Below, one piece after another: positions 1-8,203 of a DNA stretch of 64,000 nt. Source of the DNA: Marinibactrum halimedae (GTDB taxonomy: Bacteria > Pseudomonadota > Gammaproteobacteria > Pseudomonadales > Cellvibrionaceae); contig NZ_JAJQVM010000001.1 in assembly GCF_021234875.1 (NCBI RefSeq), forward strand, positions 186,001 to 250,000, written 5' to 3'. The first letter of the stretch is position 1, and every line of letters begins with the position of its first letter. The notes beneath the pieces were generated by a model, which worked only from the letters and a program-made list of their open reading frames with translations, was not told the origin of the DNA and made no database searches. The translations under genes and the position numbers were made by a program.

Positions 1-1
1 G

Positions 2-448
2 GATGAGCAGCAAGCGGGTAGTTGGCGGACGGCGTTGTTTGAAGATTTATCTGATCGTAAGCACAGCGTTTATCAAAAAATTGCAGAGGCCCAAGACGGG
101 TTTTCGACTATTTTGGAGGAGCCCAGTGAGGAGCACTCTGACCCTTTTCCGATTGAGTATAAAAACAACTTTGATGATTTATTGAACGATTATCTCACCA
201 CGATTGATTTCATTGTTTTGGAAGTGGAGCGCGTTGGTCAGGATGATAATGACTCTGAGTGCTTAGAACAGATTGAAGACTTTCGTACCGATGAGATGCA
301 AGTGTTGAGGGAAAATATTCATAAAGTGATTCACTCGAAAGCACAGACTCGGGAAGAAAAGTTACGATTAATGGAGTCTGCCATATTACTGCCCATGTCT
401 TTAATTCCGGTAGCGGAAAAGCTTCCGATGACTTTGTGTGTTTTTTAA
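2..448 (+). CDS. C-terminal part of an unknown protein (5' truncated)
   Basis: The frame is open to the left edge of the window, so this is the last roughly 148 codons of a longer gene. An internal TTG at 35 could be mistaken for a start, but the frame continues upstream of it without a stop. The visible part is acidic and mostly helical in character, with many Glu, Asp and Leu residues and no cysteine-rich, membrane or signal segment until a short hydrophobic run close to the C-terminus (LLPMSLIPVAEK). I recognise no family. It is followed by a 111-base spacer and then a lipoprotein gene on the same strand, with no clear terminator between them. Confidence 0.55.
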   Translation, partial: DEQQAGSWRTALFEDLSDRKHSVYQKIAEAQDGFSTILEEPSEEHSDPFPIEYKNNFDDLLNDYLTTIDFIVLEVERVGQDDNDSECLEQIEDFRTDEMQVLRENIHKVIHSKAQTREEKLRLMESAILLPMSLIPVAEKLPMTLCVF

Positions 449-559
449 ACATTATAAATTTATCTATGAGCCATAACAAAAAATATTACAGGCAACAACT
501 TAGGTTTCTTGAATCAAGCATAAATATGCCCGTTTCGGGCCGAAAGAAGGTGACAATGA

Positions 560-1102
560 ATGATGTATTTTAAATGTTTTTTCGTGGTACTTGTGTTGGC
601 AATGGTCGGGTGTGGTAGTGACTCTGATGATTCATCCGACTCCCCATCGGGTGGAGATATGACAGACGGTAGTCCGGGTGATGGGTCTGGTGGTGGATCA
701 AACGATGGAGGCACTGGCGGTGGCTCGGATGATGGTGGCTCAGGTGGCGGTGATGATGATTCGGGTGACGATGGCAGTATGGATGACCCCGACAATGATA
801 TGGGGCAAAAAGTCATGATGTACATCAGCAAAGGTGTTATTCAATGTGAGTTTGAAGGTTACAAGCCGGAGGAAACAGCAGAACAGCTTACGGAAGCTGG
901 ATTGGAAGTCACAGCGTCTACTTGTGGTGAAATGACAGGGGTTTCCGTGCCAGATGCTTGTGGTTCTGGTACGACACAAATTAACCTTCATGAAGTAGAA
1001 GGTGTTCGTCAGGATGATGCAGAATCAATGGGCTTTGCCCCCGTTTATGAGCTAATAGACGAACGAGCTGGCACAGGATATGTAGAAGTGCCTTGTTCTT
1101 AA
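560..1102 (+). CDS. Small lipoprotein with Gly/Asp/Ser-rich linker
   Basis: 180 residues. The N-terminus is a lipoprotein signal peptide with a hydrophobic stretch ending in MVGC at residues 15-18, so Cys18 is the likely lipidated residue. Residues about 19-80 are almost entirely Gly, Asp and Ser, an acidic flexible spacer encoded by GGT/GAT-rich repeats. The C-terminal 100 residues form a small compact domain with four cysteines, possibly disulfide-bonded. An AAAGAAGG ribosome binding site at 542-549 precedes the ATG. A strong terminator follows. Function unknown; the design (lipid anchor, acidic stalk, small globular head) suggests an outer-membrane surface or periplasmic protein. No recognised domain. 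Confidence 0.75.
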   Translation: MMYFKCFFVVLVLAMVGCGSDSDDSSDSPSGGDMTDGSPGDGSGGGSNDGGTGGGSDDGGSGGGDDDSGDDGSMDDPDNDMGQKVMMYISKGVIQCEFEGYKPEETAEQLTEAGLEVTASTCGEMTGVSVPDACGSGTTQINLHEVEGVRQDDAESMGFAPVYELIDERAGTGYVEVPCS

Positions 1103-1130
1103 CCTTACCTTTAATTCTCATGACGTTTAA

Positions 1131-1161
1131 AAGCCGCTGATTTTAGGTCAGCGGCTTTTTT
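1131..1161 (+). terminator. Rho-independent terminator after the lipoprotein gene
   Basis: Perfect 10-bp stem AAGCCGCTGA (1131-1140) / TCAGCGGCTT (1148-1157) with a 7-base loop, followed by a T run. It closes the lipoprotein unit. Confidence 0.9.
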
Positions 1162-1236
1162 GTTTTTGGGCTTTTACTTTTGAGTTTTTGTTTTTGAGCA
1201 GGTATTGGGTCTCAGACATTTTCGGCGTACACTCGC

Positions 1237-2040
1237 TTGAGGTGCAATGAAACGGAGATTGGCTTTTTGTCTTCAAGGCAGAGTAAAAAACAATCTATTA
1301 CAGTGCTGGGTGACGCAGACTCATTGCATTGCGAACCTACTTTAACTAAAAATTGCCCTCCAAATACGAACTGTTACCTTTCTTGTGACAATACAGTGTT
1401 GTCTCGTAATGCAGGGCCGTCTTGCAATGCAGAGCTGCCTCCCAATGCAGAGTCATCTCGTGAGATAACCTCATCACTCTCCGACTTATTGAAAGAAGTC
1501 CGTGCTTGTACTCTATGCCCCCTATTGAACGGTCATCGGCCGGTGGTGCAAGCGTCAGTGAGTGCTCGATTGTTGATTATTGGGCAAGCCCCCGGTCGCA
1601 AAGTCCATGAAAGCGGTATTCCTTGGAATGACCCGTCTGGTGATCGTTTACGAGCCTGGTTAGGCCTAAATCGTGAAACCTTCTACGATGAAACACGTAT
1701 AGCCATTGTGCCTATGGGATTGTGTTATCCCGGAAAAGGTAAATCGGGTGACTTACCCCCACGTAAAGAATGCGCACCTCTTTGGCACGAACTATTGTTT
1801 TCTCATTTATCCAATATTCAACTTACCTTGTTAATTGGTAGTTATGCACAGAATTATTACCTGCCCAAAGATGGGAGAAATCTGACCAGTCGTGTGCATG
1901 CTTGGCAGGCGTATTTACCACAATATTTTCCATTGGTGCATCCTTCCCCTCGAAATCAACACTGGCTTGCCAAAAACCACTGGTTTGATGAAGAGGTGGT
2001 TCCAGCACTCAAGCGTAGGGTGCATGAAGTTATTTTTTAA
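1237..2040 (+). CDS. Uracil-DNA glycosylase family protein
   Basis: 267 residues from a TTG; the start is uncertain because no ATG lies in frame before the conserved domain. The domain begins near residue 81 with a CxxC pair (Cys91, Cys94). It has motif 1 as GQAPG (116-120) followed by a conserved P-W-N-D-P-S-G-D-R-L segment, and motif 3 as HPSPRN starting at His235. These place it in the UDG superfamily subgroup COG1573, which removes or recognises damaged bases. The first 80 residues are atypical: five cysteines and three copies of a six-residue unit starting with Asn-Ala (residues 58-75, encoded by 18-bp repeats). Translation may really start at GTG 1396 or TTG 1489. It sits just upstream of a Nudix gene, a plausible nucleotide-damage context. 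Enzymatic activity is inferred from family only. Confidence 0.8.
   Translation: MRCNETEIGFLSSRQSKKQSITVLGDADSLHCEPTLTKNCPPNTNCYLSCDNTVLSRNAGPSCNAELPPNAESSREITSSLSDLLKEVRACTLCPLLNGHRPVVQASVSARLLIIGQAPGRKVHESGIPWNDPSGDRLRAWLGLNRETFYDETRIAIVPMGLCYPGKGKSGDLPPRKECAPLWHELLFSHLSNIQLTLLIGSYAQNYYLPKDGRNLTSRVHAWQAYLPQYFPLVHPSPRNQHWLAKNHWFDEEVVPALKRRVHEVIF
1408..1461 (+). repeat. Three in-frame 18-bp tandem repeats inside the UDG-family gene
   Basis: The heptamer AATGCAG recurs at 1408, 1426 and 1444, exactly 18 bases apart, giving three degenerate six-residue units (each starting Asn-Ala). The unit is a multiple of three, so the reading frame is kept. Confidence 0.75.
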
Positions 2041-2088
2041 ACCGTTTTTTAGAAAGTTACGCTGAAATAAACAAGATATAGGAAACAC

Positions 2089-2640
2089 ATGACAAAAAAA
2101 ATTGGTGCTTGGGAAGAAAAATCTAAACAGTTGGTGTACGAAAATCCATGGATTGCCGTATCGCACAGTGAGGTGATCACACCCGCAGGAACCGATGGTA
2201 TTTATGGAACAGTTCATTTTAAAAATAAAGCCATTGGCATTGTTCCTATTGATGAAGAGGGGTTTACTTGGTTGGTGAGTCAAAGCCGTTACCCTTTAGG
2301 AATCACGACTTGGGAAATTCCAGAAGGTGGCTCTCCGGAAGGGGAAGATCCAATGGAAACCGCTCAAAGAGAATTACAAGAAGAAGTGGGCTTAAAAGCG
2401 GAGCATTTTGAATGTTTTTTGCGTTTGCATTTGTCGAATTCTGTGACCGATGAAGAGGCTTTAGTGTATTTAGCAACGGGTTTGCAGGCGACGGAAACCA
2501 ATCATGAAGAGACCGAAGATATTCAAATAAAACGTCTGCCTTTGGAAGACGCTGTTGAGATGGTTCATCGGGGTGAAATTACGGATGCCATTTCCGTTGC
2601 TGCACTCTTAAAAGTTAACAGTTTAGAAGTCAGTGGTTAA
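2089..2640 (+). CDS. Nudix hydrolase (ADP-ribose pyrophosphatase-like)
   Basis: 183 residues. A complete Nudix box lies at residues 81-103 (G-x5-E-x7-REL-x-EE-x-GL), with Glu residues for metal binding. The upstream segment with an aromatic-rich beta strand and the SRYPLG motif before the box resemble the NudF/ADP-ribose pyrophosphatase group, which hydrolyses nucleoside diphosphates linked to another moiety. The ATG is preceded by TAGGAAACAC. The gene is 66 bases upstream of ppnN on the same strand and probably co-transcribed; both act on nucleotides, suggesting a small nucleotide-salvage unit. The precise substrate cannot be told from sequence. Confidence 0.85.
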   Translation: MTKKIGAWEEKSKQLVYENPWIAVSHSEVITPAGTDGIYGTVHFKNKAIGIVPIDEEGFTWLVSQSRYPLGITTWEIPEGGSPEGEDPMETAQRELQEEVGLKAEHFECFLRLHLSNSVTDEEALVYLATGLQATETNHEETEDIQIKRLPLEDAVEMVHRGEITDAISVAALLKVNSLEVSG

Positions 2641-2706
2641 CAGTTATGTTATTTCTGTGCTGAGCAGTGGTGACGAAAACTATTTTTACACAGAAGAGGT
2701 CGGGTT

Positions 2707-4071
2707 ATGCCAGAAACGGTTGATACATCTATTTCGCCAAAGCGCAGCTTGGAAATTTTGTCGCAGCGTGAAGTCGAGCAACTTCGAATTACCAGTGAAA
2801 GTAATTTATACCCGCTTTTTCGGCAGTGTGTATTGGCAATTTTGCAATCTGGATCCAGTTCAGACAGCGCCAAGGCAATGTTGGATGCGTATAAAGATTT
2901 TGATATTGAAATTGTTCAGCAAGATCGAGGTATTCGTTTAAATCTAAAAAATGCGCCTGCGGCAGCGTTTGTGGATGAAGAAATGATTGCCTCTAGCCGG
3001 GAGATGATTTTCAGCGCGTTACGAGACATTGTGTATTCGGAGAGTGAACGATATAACAAACGAGTCGATTTGAATTCTGGCGCAGGAATTACGGATTATG
3101 TTTTCCATTTGTTGCGTAATGCCCGTGCACTGCGTGCTAGTGAAGAACCTCGGTTGGTGGTGTGTTGGGGTGGGCACTCTATTAATACGCCCGAGTATGA
3201 TTACACCAAAGACGTTGGTCACGAGTTGGGTTTAAGAAAATTAAATATTTGTACGGGCTGTGGCCCAGGTGCCATGAAGGGGCCAATGAAAGGAGCGACC
3301 ATTGCCCACGCCAAGCAGCGTATTGCAGAAGGTCGGTATTTAGGATTAACAGAGCCAGGTATTATTGCGGCAGAAGCACCGAACCCTATTGTGAATGAAT
3401 TGGTGATTTTGCCCGATATTGAAAAGCGCTTGGAGGCGTTTGTACGTGTGGGCCACGGTATTGTGGTTTTTGCCGGTGGGGCAGGTACGGCAGAGGAAAT
3501 TTTATATTTGCTGGGTATTCTTTTGCACCCGGATAATCGTGAACTGCCATTCCCGATGATTTTGACGGGGCCGGAAAGCTCTGCCGAATATTTTCAACAA
3601 ATGCATGAATTTATTGGTCTGACATTGGGCTTTGAAGCTCAGCAGCGTTACAAGATTATTATTGGGGATTCGGTAAAAGCGGCTCGGGAAATGGCTGAGG
3701 GTATTAGTGAAGTAAAACAATTTCGTGTTGAACGTGCGGATGCATTTCACTTTAACTGGGCCTTAACCATAGATGAAGAATTTCAATACCCTTTTGAGCC
3801 AACCCATGAAAATATGGCATCACTCGCCTTACATGAGGATATGCCAAAGCATATTTTGGCGGCGAATCTGCGTCGTGCTTTTTCGGGCATTGTGGCGGGC
3901 AATGTTAAAGATCAAGGTGTAAGGTTGATTGAGCAATTTGGTCCTTATGAAATTAATGGCGACCCCGCTATTATGGAGCCTTTGGATAAATTATTGCGCT
4001 CTTTTGTGAAGCAGCAGCGTATGAAATTGCCGGGCACAGAATACGTCCCATGTTATGTGATAAAGCCTTAA
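2707..4071 (+). CDS. ppnN: Pyrimidine/purine nucleotide 5'-monophosphate nucleosidase PpnN
   Basis: 454 residues, the usual length of PpnN (YgdH). The central LOG/lysine-decarboxylase-like Rossmann domain shows the nucleotide-binding PGAMKG motif and the diagnostic GGAGTAEE motif at residues 257-264. The N-terminal and C-terminal extensions characteristic of the long PpnN form are both present. In E. coli the enzyme cleaves nucleoside monophosphates to base plus ribose-5-phosphate and is stimulated by (p)ppGpp. Upstream Nudix gene is probably in the same transcript. Start ATG at 2707 is 66 bases past the Nudix stop. No missing motif seen. Confidence 0.93.
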   Translation: MPETVDTSISPKRSLEILSQREVEQLRITSESNLYPLFRQCVLAILQSGSSSDSAKAMLDAYKDFDIEIVQQDRGIRLNLKNAPAAAFVDEEMIASSREMIFSALRDIVYSESERYNKRVDLNSGAGITDYVFHLLRNARALRASEEPRLVVCWGGHSINTPEYDYTKDVGHELGLRKLNICTGCGPGAMKGPMKGATIAHAKQRIAEGRYLGLTEPGIIAAEAPNPIVNELVILPDIEKRLEAFVRVGHGIVVFAGGAGTAEEILYLLGILLHPDNRELPFPMILTGPESSAEYFQQMHEFIGLTLGFEAQQRYKIIIGDSVKAAREMAEGISEVKQFRVERADAFHFNWALTIDEEFQYPFEPTHENMASLALHEDMPKHILAANLRRAFSGIVAGNVKDQGVRLIEQFGPYEINGDPAIMEPLDKLLRSFVKQQRMKLPGTEYVPCYVIKP

Positions 4072-4192
4072 CCCCATTGAGTCCAATATTCATCAACTGG
4101 TTGTACGGTTACGTGGGTTGTTAAAAGAGTAAATTGGGTCATTAAGTGACTAAATATAGGCCGTTACATTTTTAAATTATGTGTGAATAATT

Positions 4193-4858
4193 ATGTCGTC
4201 GAAGTATCTTGAATGTGTTGAAATTAATCCTGAGCGTCCTGCTCAGGCGGCGGTCATCTGGTTGCATGGTTTGGGCGCCAGTGGTCATGATTTTGTGTCT
4301 GCGGTGCCAGAATTATCCTTACCTGTTGATCTTGCGGTGCGTTTCATTTTCCCTCATGCGCCTGAAATTCCCGTTACCATCAATAACGGTTATGTGATGC
4401 CGGCTTGGTACGATATTTTGGAGATGTCCATCGAGCGTAAAGTCGATCAAGACAGGTTGCGTTATTCAGCCCAACAAGTAATCGCTTTGATAGAGCGGGA
4501 AATAGAAAGAGGGGTAGATTCTAAAAAGATTGTATTAGCGGGGTTCTCACAAGGTGGGGCTGTGGCTTACGAAGTGGCACTGTCTTATGATAAGCCGCTA
4601 GCTGGGCTTATGGCCATGTCCACATACTTTGCAACTGCAGAAACAGTAAAAGATAGCGGTGCCAATAAGGCATTACCGATAGAGATTTATCACGGTACGC
4701 AAGACCCTGTTGTGCCGGAGATGTTAGGACGTTCGGCTTTATCTACTCTGCAATCAATGGGGTATAACCCAATCTATAAAACGTACCCAATGGAGCACAG
4801 TTTGTGTTTTCCGCAGTTATCCGATATCTCTGCATTCATTCAGGCTGTTATTGACTAG
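4193..4858 (+). CDS. Carboxylesterase / acyl-protein-thioesterase-like alpha/beta hydrolase
   Basis: 221 residues, typical of the COG0400 phospholipase/carboxylesterase family. Catalytic triad visible as Ser119 in GFSQGG, Asp171 in HGTQDP and His202 in MEHSLC; the oxyanion loop is LHGLGASG near residue 24. No signal peptide, so cytoplasmic. Members hydrolyse short-chain esters or deacylate lipids and proteins; substrate unknown here. A long stem-loop terminator follows directly. Confidence 0.9.
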   Translation: MSSKYLECVEINPERPAQAAVIWLHGLGASGHDFVSAVPELSLPVDLAVRFIFPHAPEIPVTINNGYVMPAWYDILEMSIERKVDQDRLRYSAQQVIALIEREIERGVDSKKIVLAGFSQGGAVAYEVALSYDKPLAGLMAMSTYFATAETVKDSGANKALPIEIYHGTQDPVVPEMLGRSALSTLQSMGYNPIYKTYPMEHSLCFPQLSDISAFIQAVID

Positions 4859-4866
4859 AGCTGTTG

Positions 4867-4924
4867 AAGACATCATTCGAGCATAGAATACCTATAAAAT
4901 ACCGCTCGAATGATGGTCTTTTCT
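4867..4924 (+). terminator. Terminator after the carboxylesterase gene
   Basis: A 12-bp perfect inverted repeat CATCATTCGAGC (4871-4882) / GCTCGAATGATG (4904-4915), extended by AAGA/GTCTT with a one-base bulge, and ending in TTTT. The loop is about 21 bases. Confidence 0.8.
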
Positions 4925-5466
4925 GTGGCTTTTCTTTTTCTATCGTTGCTATAGATGTTGTTACAAGTGTTATTAAAAATGTTGCTGCGGAAAAGAGTAA
5001 ACAGATTATGTTTAGTTGTTGCTTTTGACTACGACTTTATCGACATCATTTTCTTCGTCCATTGCTCTCTCTCTATTTGGTTGATGATGAATGACAGTGG
5101 CTTGGTGGCTGTTGATCAATCTTCAAGTGTTTAATTTGAACCGTGAATCGAAAAATATAAATACAGTCTGCACTAGCAATCCTGAATAGGAACAAAACCC
5201 CATATAAAATATCTTCGCCATGACGCAGTTCGTTTTGACATGAAGTTGTATCGTTTTGGCGTGGAAGAAAGCAGGTAATAAGAGGTAAAAATAAGCGCAG
5301 TTTAGGCCACAGTTTCGAGTATAGGCATAAATTGCTATAGATTCACAGAATGCTGAAAAAATGCGATTGATTACACACTTTTATCATTTTAAATAGTGTA
5401 TTGGCGTAATTTACTTCTTTTTCGTTCTTTTCTCTTTAGGGAATATTCTGTTTATAAAGACAAAGG
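4925..5466. other. Spacer of about 540 bases without a recognised gene
   Basis: Convergent end region between the carboxylesterase and the minus-strand diguanylate cyclase. AT-rich with no coding-like frame of useful length, no convincing hairpin and no tRNA. I see nothing specific. Confidence 0.5.
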
Positions 5467-6225
5467 CTATGTTTCACTGGATTGGAAGAGTGTGCTGAAC
5501 AGGTCTTTTTCATCAGAAGTGACGTGGTGAGATGGTGTGTCTATCGGTGTGCTTGTACAGACGGTGTTTCTCCCAGCCGCTTTGGCTCGATACAATTGTT
5601 GGTCTGCTTCTTCAATAAGGCTCGTTTCAATATCGGTGTTATCTGCCATTGCTTCAGTGTGTTCGATGCTGTTGAACCCTCGCTTGTGGTAGACGCTTAC
5701 ACCAAAACTGGCAGTGAGTGTAATGGTTTGTTCTTGGTAGTGGAGTGGGGTGGAGGAAAGCGCTTTACGAACACGTTCGGCAACTTGTTTCCCGACGTTA
5801 ATTGGGGTTGCAGGGAGTAGAATAGCAAATTCTTCTCCGCCATAGCGACAGGCGATGTCGATGGGGCGAATTTGCGAGGTAAGCACCTGGGTCGTATGTT
5901 GCAGCGCATGATTACCGCCTTCATGACCGTAGGTATCATTGACCTGTTTAAAATGATCAAGGTCCAGCATTATCAGGCAGGTATCTTGCCCTGCTCGTTC
6001 GGTCCGCTCTATTTCACGATGTAGCGCCTCGCGAAAGTATTGATGGTTATATAACCCAGTTAGCCCGTCTTTGCGGCTTTGTAGTTTCAGCGCTTCTAGC
6101 TCCGATTTTAGTTGTTCAACCGTTGCTTTCAGTGCTGTTAATTCAGCAATATTTTTACATCCTGTTGCCTTGCTGACTGCGGTCTCGCTGACACACTGGC
6201 AATCTGTTTGTGTCTTCATACCCAC
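5467..6225 (-). CDS. Diguanylate cyclase (soluble, coiled coil plus GGDEF)
   Basis: 252 residues. Residues 25-50 form a short leucine heptad coiled coil (likely dimerisation), directly followed by a GGDEF domain with signature GGEEF at 129-133. The product-inhibition I-site RxxD is present as RPID at 120-123, correctly five residues upstream of the signature. All features predict an active enzyme making c-di-GMP from two GTP, with feedback control. No membrane segment or sensor domain; the N-terminus carries three cysteines (9, 11, 23) that could sense redox or metal, which is inference. Start is GTG 6225 or ATG 6219. Monocistronic. Confidence 0.9.
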   Translation of the reverse strand: MGMKTQTDCQCVSETAVSKATGCKNIAELTALKATVEQLKSELEALKLQSRKDGLTGLYNHQYFREALHREIERTERAGQDTCLIMLDLDHFKQVNDTYGHEGGNHALQHTTQVLTSQIRPIDIACRYGGEEFAILLPATPINVGKQVAERVRKALSSTPLHYQEQTITLTASFGVSVYHKRGFNSIEHTEAMADNTDIETSLIEEADQQLYRAKAAGRNTVCTSTPIDTPSHHVTSDEKDLFSTLFQSSET

Positions 6226-6432
6226 ATCACTTCGCCTAGTCAGATGCTACCCTCCGAAAGGAAGGCCTGAGTGTATCACGATGTTCCTTTAAGTGTAGAT
6301 CTTGTCATTACTTTAGGAAATGTTTGCAAGATGCTTTTATACGTACCAGTACAGGTAAACATAAGGGATAAATTTGACAGGCATGGAAACCATAATGCAA
6401 CGAAGTCTGGGCGAGGCGATCCGTGAGTATGG

Positions 6433-7158
6433 CTATCCTGGTTGCAAAGTTAAGAATGGGTTTAGGAGCTTGCCAATAAAGCCGGTAAATTTAATGGGTG
6501 CATCTGAGACGGTTAGGCATACACAATTGGCATTGGCGGTTGCATTAGGACTATGGCTTTCACCGGGGACTTTATGAAGAAAATCCCCTTCTTTATAAAC
6601 ACCGTTTGCATCAGAGAAGGCACCATTAAGCACAACGGTAAATTCATTTCCGCCATGATCATGCTCCATGACTTTGCCGCCTGCCCGAATTTTAATTAGG
6701 CTCACCTCACAGCGAGTTTGTCCCGTTTTTAAATGGGCCACCTTTAAAGACGGGGATAACATCTTCCAGCGAAGTTTACTGGGGTTGCCAACCAACTTGG
6801 CGATTACCGGAGGGAGGCTGGCCAATGCAGGTTGGTGATGACGTTTATTAGTGATAATAGCGTTTGTGCTAGCACTGTTTTGTGGGAGGGCGCTTGCAAG
6901 ACTATGGCAATGCTCGTGGCGTTGTTGCGATTCAATTAGGTCAATTTTTTCGAACAAACTGGTGAGTGCTTCGTCCGACACACCCAAACGTTCTGCGGAA
7001 TCAAAAAAATTGCCTCCAACCTGTTGCATGGCCTTTACTTGTTGTCGGCACTCGCTGCAGTAGTGCAAATGAGTTGCAATCGCGAGGCTCTCTGCGATAC
7101 CGGTTGCACCGGCGCTGTATTCGGCCAGAAGATTGGTGGATGGGTGGTGATGAATCAT
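6433..7158 (-). CDS. chrR: ChrR-type zinc anti-sigma factor
   Basis: 241 residues. The N-terminal anti-sigma domain has the zinc motif H30-x3-C34-x2-C37, with a His pair at 4-5 matching the fourth ligand of Rhodobacter ChrR. The C-terminal half is a cupin with ligands in HDHGGNEF and a later GESHSP, as in ChrR. Known role of the family: binds and inactivates its ECF sigma factor; the cupin domain is needed for release in response to singlet oxygen or organic peroxides. Start codon overlaps the sigma factor stop by four bases (ATGA), showing translational coupling. The linker between domains (about residues 85-125) is poorly conserved and His/Ser/Asn-rich. Confidence 0.92.
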   Translation of the reverse strand: MIHHHPSTNLLAEYSAGATGIAESLAIATHLHYCSECRQQVKAMQQVGGNFFDSAERLGVSDEALTSLFEKIDLIESQQRHEHCHSLASALPQNSASTNAIITNKRHHQPALASLPPVIAKLVGNPSKLRWKMLSPSLKVAHLKTGQTRCEVSLIKIRAGGKVMEHDHGGNEFTVVLNGAFSDANGVYKEGDFLHKVPGESHSPNATANANCVCLTVSDAPIKFTGFIGKLLNPFLTLQPG

Positions 7159-7802
7159 TGTCCGACCTCATTGACATTTCTGCCAATCAATACCTTTAAC
7201 TTTTTCAAGCCTAAACGTGTTCTCGATTTTACTGTACCCAGTGGCAGTTTTAATTCTTCAGCTGCCTCACTGTGGGTTTTCCCTTCCATAAATACCTTTT
7301 TTAAAATCTCTTTTTGCTCGGGTGGTAACGTTTTCATGGAGGCTTTCAACACACCGCTATCGCGACTTTGCTGCAAATGAGTCACAGGGGTTTGTTCGTC
7401 TTCTGTGGCCCACAGGTCGTCGCTTTCCAGCGGTTGGCTGATATGTTTGTTGTTTCTTCTTAACAGGTCTATTCGGCAATTTCTGGCGAGAGTGAATAAC
7501 CAAGTGCTAGCAGATGCCTTGTGAGGATCAAAACTTTGCGCTTTTAGCCAAACTTTGATCATCACTTCTTGAACTAGCTCATCGGCCAATGTTGGGGGCT
7601 GTCCTGGTACGGGTTTAGATAAACAATACCCTTTCACAAGGGGGGCGAAGTGCTCAAAAAAGCGTTGGAAGGCAATTCTATCTTTTTGAGCAATGGATAC
7701 CAGAACACGGCTCCAGTCGTCATCACGCAGTACGTTGGTTTGCATAGGCTTATTGCCTCGTGTGGCTTGGCCGGGGGATGTAGCCAATGCGTATTCTGCC
7801 AT
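7155..7802 (-). CDS. rpoE: ECF RNA polymerase sigma factor (ChrR partner, RpoE/ECF11-like)
   Basis: 215 residues with sigma region 2 (FDPHKASASTWLFTLARN, then IDLLRR) and region 4 (LPLGTVKSRTRLGLKKL) intact. Pairing with ChrR identifies the photo-oxidative-stress group. Start could be ATG 7802 or ATG 7745; the latter has GAGG ten bases upstream. A motif TGATCC-N16-CGTA upstream on the same strand suggests autoregulation, and a matching motif precedes the divergent lipid cluster. In Rhodobacter this sigma activates genes for singlet-oxygen defence, including photolyase and membrane lipid enzymes; the targets here are inferred from position and motif. Confidence 0.92.
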   Translation of the reverse strand: MAEYALATSPGQATRGNKPMQTNVLRDDDWSRVLVSIAQKDRIAFQRFFEHFAPLVKGYCLSKPVPGQPPTLADELVQEVMIKVWLKAQSFDPHKASASTWLFTLARNCRIDLLRRNNKHISQPLESDDLWATEDEQTPVTHLQQSRDSGVLKASMKTLPPEQKEILKKVFMEGKTHSEAAEELKLPLGTVKSRTRLGLKKLKVLIGRNVNEVGQ

Positions 7803-7904
7803 GATAGTTCACCGCCGTCTCGGAAGTTGAATTAAAGTCGTCTATGTACTCTTTTACCACTTGTCAGAGAAGTTTTATTGAGAGTACAGAAAAACGAAAT
7901 TTTT

Positions 7905-7930
7905 TACGTATCTAGTGAGAGATTGGATCA
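7905..7930 (-). promoter_or_regulatory. Putative ECF-sigma promoter for rpoE-chrR
   Basis: Minus-strand TGATCC (7930-7925), 16-base spacer, CGTA (7908-7905). TGATCC is the known -35 element of ChrR-partner sigma factors. The same arrangement with the same spacing exists on the plus strand at 8044-8069, in front of the divergent cluster. Predicted start about 100 bases upstream of the sigma ATG. Confidence 0.65.
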
Positions 7931-8043
7931 TTAGGAAGGCGCCTCTATTCACGAAAAATAGAGTGAAAATGGATCAATTACTTTGATATCTTTTAATAAT
8001 ATAAGACTGTTTTCGTCAAATTCTTCGGTTATACCTAAGAGAG

Positions 8044-8069
8044 TGATCTTTCTGTGAGGGCATGTCGTA
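8044..8069 (+). promoter_or_regulatory. Putative ECF-sigma promoter for the lipid-modification cluster
   Basis: TGATCT (8044-8049), 16 bases, CGTA (8066-8069), matching the motif on the opposite strand before rpoE in both elements and spacing. It would give a leader of about 125 bases before the first gene. Confidence 0.65.
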
Positions 8070-8203
8070 ATGTCAACTAAATGGTTTGTATGTTAATCAC
8101 ACGGTGGTAATAGCCGCTGTTGAGTTGATTTATTAAGGCAATATTGGTGTGAGCACTTACATTTAGGTTGCAAAGCTTTAGCCGATCAATGAGGTAAAAC
8201 TGT

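Larger units (their letters stand above)
7803..8203. other. Divergent regulatory region of the sigma/ChrR regulon
   Basis: 401 bases between two outward-reading units. It holds the two matched ECF promoter motifs and an extra minus-strand TGATCC at 7976-7971 followed after 17 bases by CGTG, a possible second promoter for rpoE. No other gene is seen. Confidence 0.6.

Noticed and set aside
514-831. Pro/Ser-rich reading frame antisense to the lipoprotein gene
   Set aside because: It is the mirror of the Gly/Asp-rich linker codons, with no ribosome site and low complexity.
6374-6577. Short plus-strand frame opposite the end of chrR
   Set aside because: Most of it is antisense to the conserved cupin end and it lacks a ribosome site.
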